Assembly: GCA_903824575.1 (NCBI GenBank)
Contig: CAIJXJ010000152.1
Coordinates: forward strand, 1 to 64,000
DNA from: an uncultured Methylobacillus sp.
GTDB lineage: Bacteria; Pseudomonadota; Gammaproteobacteria; Burkholderiales; Methylophilaceae
Reading direction: 5' to 3'
DNA length: 64,000 nucleotides
Shown here: piece by piece, positions 60,724-64,000 of the stretch
Numbering within the stretch: position 1 is the stretch's first letter
Layout of the letters: each line of letters opens with the position of its first letter
Made by a program: the position numbers and the translations under genes
The notes under the pieces: generated by a model
Told to the model about the DNA's origin: nothing
Database searches by the model: none
What the model saw: only the letters and a program-made list of their open reading frames with translations

Positions 60724-61019
60724 CACGGACGTTCCGCATTATCTTGCGGGAGCAGTTCGTCATCGAAGACACCACGCTCTTGCGGCAATACATTGAGCGG
60801 TCGATCTGCCATAAAATCGGCAGGCACTTCAACCGCATGCAATAGCTCGAAGAACTCATTCCAGCTTTTGGCCCCTGGGCGATTGGACAGCACGACGTCG
60901 CCGGTTGCATCATCTCGGGTAACATAGACCTCATCGCCCTCGAAACGGAATTCAACCGGAAGGCGGACGGCCTGGCTGGCCCCATTTTTGAAAAGCTTGG
61001 CTACACGTGTCTCTATCAT
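60723..61019 (-). CDS. vapB: VapB-type antitoxin, AbrB fold
   Basis: The 98-residue protein has the AbrB-like N-terminal DNA-binding domain (AKLFKNGASQAVRLPVEFRFEGDEVYV) and a C-terminal tail that would bind VapC (SWNEFFELLHAVEVP). Antitoxin and toxin genes overlap and are co-transcribed. The promoter region contains an inverted repeat (61047-61066). The region to the left (60117-60321) is free of recognisable genes. Confidence 0.9.
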   Translation of the reverse strand: MIETRVAKLFKNGASQAVRLPVEFRFEGDEVYVTRDDATGDVVLSNRPGAKSWNEFFELLHAVEVPADFMADRPLNVLPQERGVFDDELLPQDNAERP

Positions 61020-61046
61020 CTTGCGTGCTCCTGAAATATCCTAAGT

Positions 61047-61066
61047 GTATATGTATGAGTATATAC
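61047..61066. promoter_or_regulatory. Inverted repeat upstream of vapB, candidate VapB operator
   Basis: GTATAT (61047-61052) and ATATAC (61061-61066) flank an 8-nt centre, 28-47 nt upstream of the vapB ATG. AbrB-type antitoxins repress their own promoters at such AT-rich repeats. The surrounding sequence also has -10-like hexamers (TATACT on the minus strand region). Confidence 0.55.
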
Positions 61067-61113
61067 TTTTTTCCCCAAGGTAAAAGTTCTTTACTTCCAG
61101 TCGCCTTTTGCCA

Positions 61114-61713
61114 CTAACCGCTCGGCTGCCCTGTCAGACTGAAATTGACTCGCAGTACGAAGCGGCTTTTGACGGCGAGGCCGGCCCGCTTGCCGGGCGT
61201 GAAAGGCATAAGCCGAAAGGCATTCAACGCTGCATCCTCGAAAACGCCATGAGGGCTGGCATCGACCACTTCCAGACGCCTTATCTGGCCGGATTCATCG
61301 ATCAGAAGCAACAGACGCACCCAGCCTTGAAGCGCATGCGCCACGGCATGTGCCGGATAAATCGGCCGCCCCTCCAGCATCGGGCGGGCCTGCTGGTCCA
61401 AATCTGAGGCCTTGAAATAATGGTCTTCCACCCCTGCATCCGATTCGATCACAGACACCCCTCCCGAACCAGCCCCTGCTCCGCCACTCTGCTGAGCCAC
61501 ACCAACAGGCGACGCCGGAAGCGACTCAAAATAATCAGTAACAGCGAGACTTGGCAGACGAAAGTCCATCCCGCGGGCATATTCCAGTCTGACGTCGAGG
61601 GGAGGCATCTGGTAAAATCGATCCCCTGCCCTGTGCGCACCCAAGGCCACCAACAGCAAACCATGCAGGGCCACTGACAGCAGCAGAAACCCGAACAGCC
61701 TATCTCTCACCAT
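61114..61713 (-). CDS. TonB-like energy transducer protein
   Basis: The 199-residue protein has an N-terminal membrane segment (LFGFLLLSVALHGLLLVAL) and a C-terminal TonB domain of about 80 residues (RPIYPAHAVAHALQGWVRLLLLIDESGQI, DAALNAFRLMPFTPGKRAG). The proline-rich linker of canonical TonB is short. No exbB/exbD is adjacent. A TonB receptor partner is not visible. It follows the PilY1 gene after a 38-nt gap that contains a short heptamer repeat. Confidence 0.8.
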   Translation of the reverse strand: MVRDRLFGFLLLSVALHGLLLVALGAHRAGDRFYQMPPLDVRLEYARGMDFRLPSLAVTDYFESLPASPVGVAQQSGGAGAGSGGVSVIESDAGVEDHYFKASDLDQQARPMLEGRPIYPAHAVAHALQGWVRLLLLIDESGQIRRLEVVDASPHGVFEDAALNAFRLMPFTPGKRAGLAVKSRFVLRVNFSLTGQPSG

Positions 61714-61728
61714 TTCTCCCTCAACGTG

Positions 61729-61745
61729 CCCTAGTCCCTAGTCCT
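61729..61745 (-). repeat. Short heptamer array after the pilY1 stop codon
   Basis: On the minus strand the sequence reads CAGGACTAGGGACTAGGG, two and a half CTAGGGA-type units, starting 7 nt after the pilY1 stop codon. This is the left-array orientation, placed at the 3' end of the upstream gene as in dapE and aroA, but without stop takeover and without the core. Confidence 0.6.
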
Positions 61746-61751
61746 GTTTTC

Positions 61752-64000
61752 TCATTGTTCCGGTTCCTGATACCAATAGGCAGCCCGACCAACCCCGGCC
61801 TGGCCGATATCTTCGCCGAAACCAGTGCCACTGGCAGAAATGAAGTGCTCGACACTGTCGCCCAAAATAATGGCCTGCCCGTTAGAGACAAAATCACGAA
61901 TGGCAAAATCTGAAATCACCCTCGAGTCGCCATGGCCGACGGTGCCATTATGGTTGGTGTCCACGGCTACGGTTCCATCTGCTGCATTGACCGCATAGAG
62001 CAGCCCAGCTCCCGGCGGCAAGCAAGCCGATACCGACCCTCTGGGACTGTAAGTGCCAAAACGTACCGTGTTGTAGAAAATGCTTAGGGTATTAACCAGT
62101 TTCTCACCTCCATTTTGCGCAGGAGGACCTGAAACATTGCCGAAATCGAGACGCATCATCCAGCCAGCAGCTGTTTGCAGCGCCGTCTTGAAGGTATTGA
62201 TCTCATCGCTATTGCTCCCTGACACATTACTATCAGATATGGCGGTGACCAGTGGCGTATCGGTAATGTCCTGAATCACCGAAGTCGAAAAATCCAGCGG
62301 TGCCTGCGTGGTGCTCAAACCGACCGCGAAATCCTTGAGCATGAAAACCTTATCCGTCTGATCGGTACGCAAGGGATTTTCGCGATCCCCGGTGCCGACA
62401 AAGACGCCGTGGTAATGCTGCCCATTGACATACTGACTGACCACCACCGGCGAGAACAAGATCTTGCGGCGAGGCCAAGTGGGTGACGCGGCAACGCTGG
62501 ATCCGGTCAGATCGGCGAATTTGTGTACGCCATAATGACTCACCTCGTCGAGGTCGAAGCGCCATACCTGACCACCGAGATCACCGATATAGAGTCGATC
62601 GGCAAATCCGCCCTGGTCCTGATCCGTGTTGAGGGTAATAGCATCTGACGGAATGCTGTAATTCATGCTGGCCAAGGCCGGATAAGTGCCGCTTTCCCCC
62701 TTGGTAAATTGCTGGATCAGGTTGCCGGTCACGGCGTTAACGAGGAACACGCCCCGCCCCATCTGGGCATCCTTGTTATTGACCGCATAAACCTGGCCAT
62801 GGGCGGGCGATGAGGTCGATGTGGCCACGGCATAGCTGAAGGTCGTAGGCCCCGTCACCGTAATGGCCTGGTCACCGTTGTAACCGGCCTCGGTGACTCC
62901 TGAAATGTGCACCGAGTCCCCTGTTGCGTAGCCATGCGGCACCAGTACCGAAACATTTGCTACGCCAGCCGTTTGCGTGATGCTTGCCTTCAGCATGTCA
63001 TTGGGGACCGGATCATAACCGCCACCGAACACAATGACCGGGTCACTGATGCTGCGCAAACGGGCAATTGCAGGCTTGGACCAAGATTCACCTAATTCAG
63101 GAATGGTTTTACACAAGGCACCTGCCCCAATGCAATTATTGCTGATGCGCCAGAGGTATTTCGGCTGAGTCGGATCCGACACATCCAGGGCGTAATAGGA
63201 GTGGCCACCGCGCCTCAGGCCGAATATCAAATAAGCCTTGTCGCCATCAGTCGCCACGATCTTGCCGTCATTATTGACATCGATCGCATAAGTCACGGGC
63301 GAACCATCGGCCAGAATCAGATGTTCCTTATTCGCCGCATTATCCATCACAGAGGCAATCTTGGGCAGGGCTTCCTCCGGCATGTAGGCCCAAGCCTCGA
63401 TGCCGGTGGTTGAATCCACGGCATGCAACAGGCCATCGTTGGAGAGATAGAACAGATACTCGATCTTCGAGGGCGGGGTGCCGGCAATGACCTGATACAA
63501 CAACAAAGCAGGCTGAGAATGCAATACATCCTGATGTGGCCATGCCCGCCAGGTGGTGCACAGAGAGCTGCTTGAGGTACTGATGTCCCCGCAATGAGGA
63601 CTCGCCGGATCCCCCCCGCGGGCAAAGTTGAGTGCCGAGTTTCTGCGGCTGGTTGCCATGCCGCTGTCACCCAGCATGGTCTTGGTAATGAGCGCATTGT
63701 CATCCCGCAACTGATTGCCTGAGGCTGTCAAATCGGTGCTGGTGGAAACTGCGCCGATATAGGTATAGACCTTGCGCGTATTGGGATTGATACCGCTCAG
63801 CATCTTCATCACATAGCCCGTACCTCCTTTGTTCGACGAACCGCCATCTTCTTGCCCTGAGGCGGTACTGCCCCACTGGTTCACCGCGCTAGGGTCCATC
63901 TCAGCCAGCACGTCGCCCGTGATCGGATCAATGCTCTGTTGCTGGACATTCATGCGTGGCGCCGCCGGCAGGTAAGTCTGACCGATCATGCACAAGGGGA
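61752..64000 (-). CDS. pilY1: PilY1-like type IV pilus tip-associated protein, 5' end outside the window
   Basis: The C-terminal part of a PilY1 protein (at least 747 residues) with a PilY beta-propeller: SNDGLLHAVDSTTGIEAWAYMPEEALP, LRRGGHSYYALDVSDP, GYDPVPND and YIGDLGGQVWRFDLD. Calcium-type loops DVNNDGKIVATDGD and VDTNHNGTVGHGDS match the Ca-binding of PilY1. PilY1 supports pilus extension, adhesion and twitching. An extra module with HGYATGDSVHISGV and AGYNGDQAITV interrupts the propeller (roughly 62800-62990). The start is beyond position 64000. Confidence 0.9.
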   Translation of the reverse strand, partial: PLCMIGQTYLPAAPRMNVQQQSIDPITGDVLAEMDPSAVNQWGSTASGQEDGGSSNKGGTGYVMKMLSGINPNTRKVYTYIGAVSTSTDLTASGNQLRDDNALITKTMLGDSGMATSRRNSALNFARGGDPASPHCGDISTSSSSLCTTWRAWPHQDVLHSQPALLLYQVIAGTPPSKIEYLFYLSNDGLLHAVDSTTGIEAWAYMPEEALPKIASVMDNAANKEHLILADGSPVTYAIDVNNDGKIVATDGDKAYLIFGLRRGGHSYYALDVSDPTQPKYLWRISNNCIGAGALCKTIPELGESWSKPAIARLRSISDPVIVFGGGYDPVPNDMLKASITQTAGVANVSVLVPHGYATGDSVHISGVTEAGYNGDQAITVTGPTTFSYAVATSTSSPAHGQVYAVNNKDAQMGRGVFLVNAVTGNLIQQFTKGESGTYPALASMNYSIPSDAITLNTDQDQGGFADRLYIGDLGGQVWRFDLDEVSHYGVHKFADLTGSSVAASPTWPRRKILFSPVVVSQYVNGQHYHGVFVGTGDRENPLRTDQTDKVFMLKDFAVGLSTTQAPLDFSTSVIQDITDTPLVTAISDSNVSGSNSDEINTFKTALQTAAGWMMRLDFGNVSGPPAQNGGEKLVNTLSIFYNTVRFGTYSPRGSVSACLPPGAGLLYAVNAADGTVAVDTNHNGTVGHGDSRVISDFAIRDFVSNGQAIILGDSVEHFISASGTGFGEDIGQAGVGRAAYWYQEPEQ

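Overview
The window looks like chromosomal DNA of a betaproteobacterium, most likely of the Nitrosomonadales/Gallionellales side. This is inferred from gene content and order: trpS-scpA-scpB-rluB, yciB-yciI-bolA-PPIase, tyrA-aroA-cmk-rpsA-ihfB, DapD/DapE lysine synthesis, PrmB, PilY1 and a Kup K+ transporter. No rRNA, tRNA or CRISPR array was recognised. Most of the window is ordinary housekeeping sequence with tight operons, many with 1-14 nt overlaps. The unusual material sits in repeats, gene junctions and two small accessory patches.

Layout. 1-0.8 kb: a Phd/YefM antitoxin whose 3' end appears to be replaced by the terminus of an IS21-like element, then a stretch without a recognisable gene. 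0.8-6.3 kb: a Bfd-like [2Fe-2S] protein, then a minus-strand run dsbB-cysM-3'-5' exonuclease-rlmD-lipoprotein solute-binding protein. 6.3-14.9 kb (plus): xseA, kup, an EF-hand protein, an M48 protease, a conserved hypothetical gene, dapD, an ArsC/Spx-like gene, dapE and prmB. 15-22.6 kb (minus): a formate dehydrogenase locus, fdhD-mnmH(selU)-fdhA-fdhB-fdhI-fdhE, in which the catalytic residue is Cys rather than selenocysteine. 22.7-28.6 kb (minus): RNase AM-like PHP gene, Sua5/YciO, M50 protease, trpS, scpA, scpB, rluB. 28.7-38.1 kb (plus): yciB-yciI-bolA-PPIase, a Fur-box-preceded feoAB, then tyrA-aroA-cmk-rpsA-ihfB. 38.4-44.1 kb: a discoidin-like protein, a large Cache-PAS-PAS-GGDEF-EAL protein and an accessory patch with an IS200-type relic, an orphan polytopic membrane protein and a miniature inverted-repeat element. 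44.1-60.1 kb: Bcr/CflA efflux, YkgJ, pepN, an FAD oxidoreductase, trmJ, glnE, ppsR, a YjfB-like protein, fhs, greB, a nitroreductase and an ABC-F ATPase. 60.3-64 kb (minus): vapBC, a TonB-like protein and a PilY1 C-terminal region running off the window.

The most interesting observation is a dispersed family of heptanucleotide arrays, (CTAGGGR)n, at gene junctions. At two of them (dapE/prmB and aroA/cmk) an array is followed by a shared core, including an identical 17-bp stretch, and then by an inverted heptamer array. In both cases the left array encodes the last residues and the stop codon of the upstream gene, while the right end supplies the ATG and first codons of the downstream gene. 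Because the unit contains the palindrome CTAG and its length (7) is not a multiple of 3, an array closes all six reading frames within about 21 bp. At cmk the supplied ATG is out of frame by one C in a C6 run. A second one-base C-run frameshift disrupts the 3' end of rluB.

Functional links: formate is served by the membrane FDH and by Fhs (formate to 10-formyl-THF); Fe(II) uptake by FeoAB under probable Fur control; amino-acid synthesis by CysM, DapD/DapE, TyrA and AroA; nitrogen control by GlnE; PEP synthase control by PpsR.
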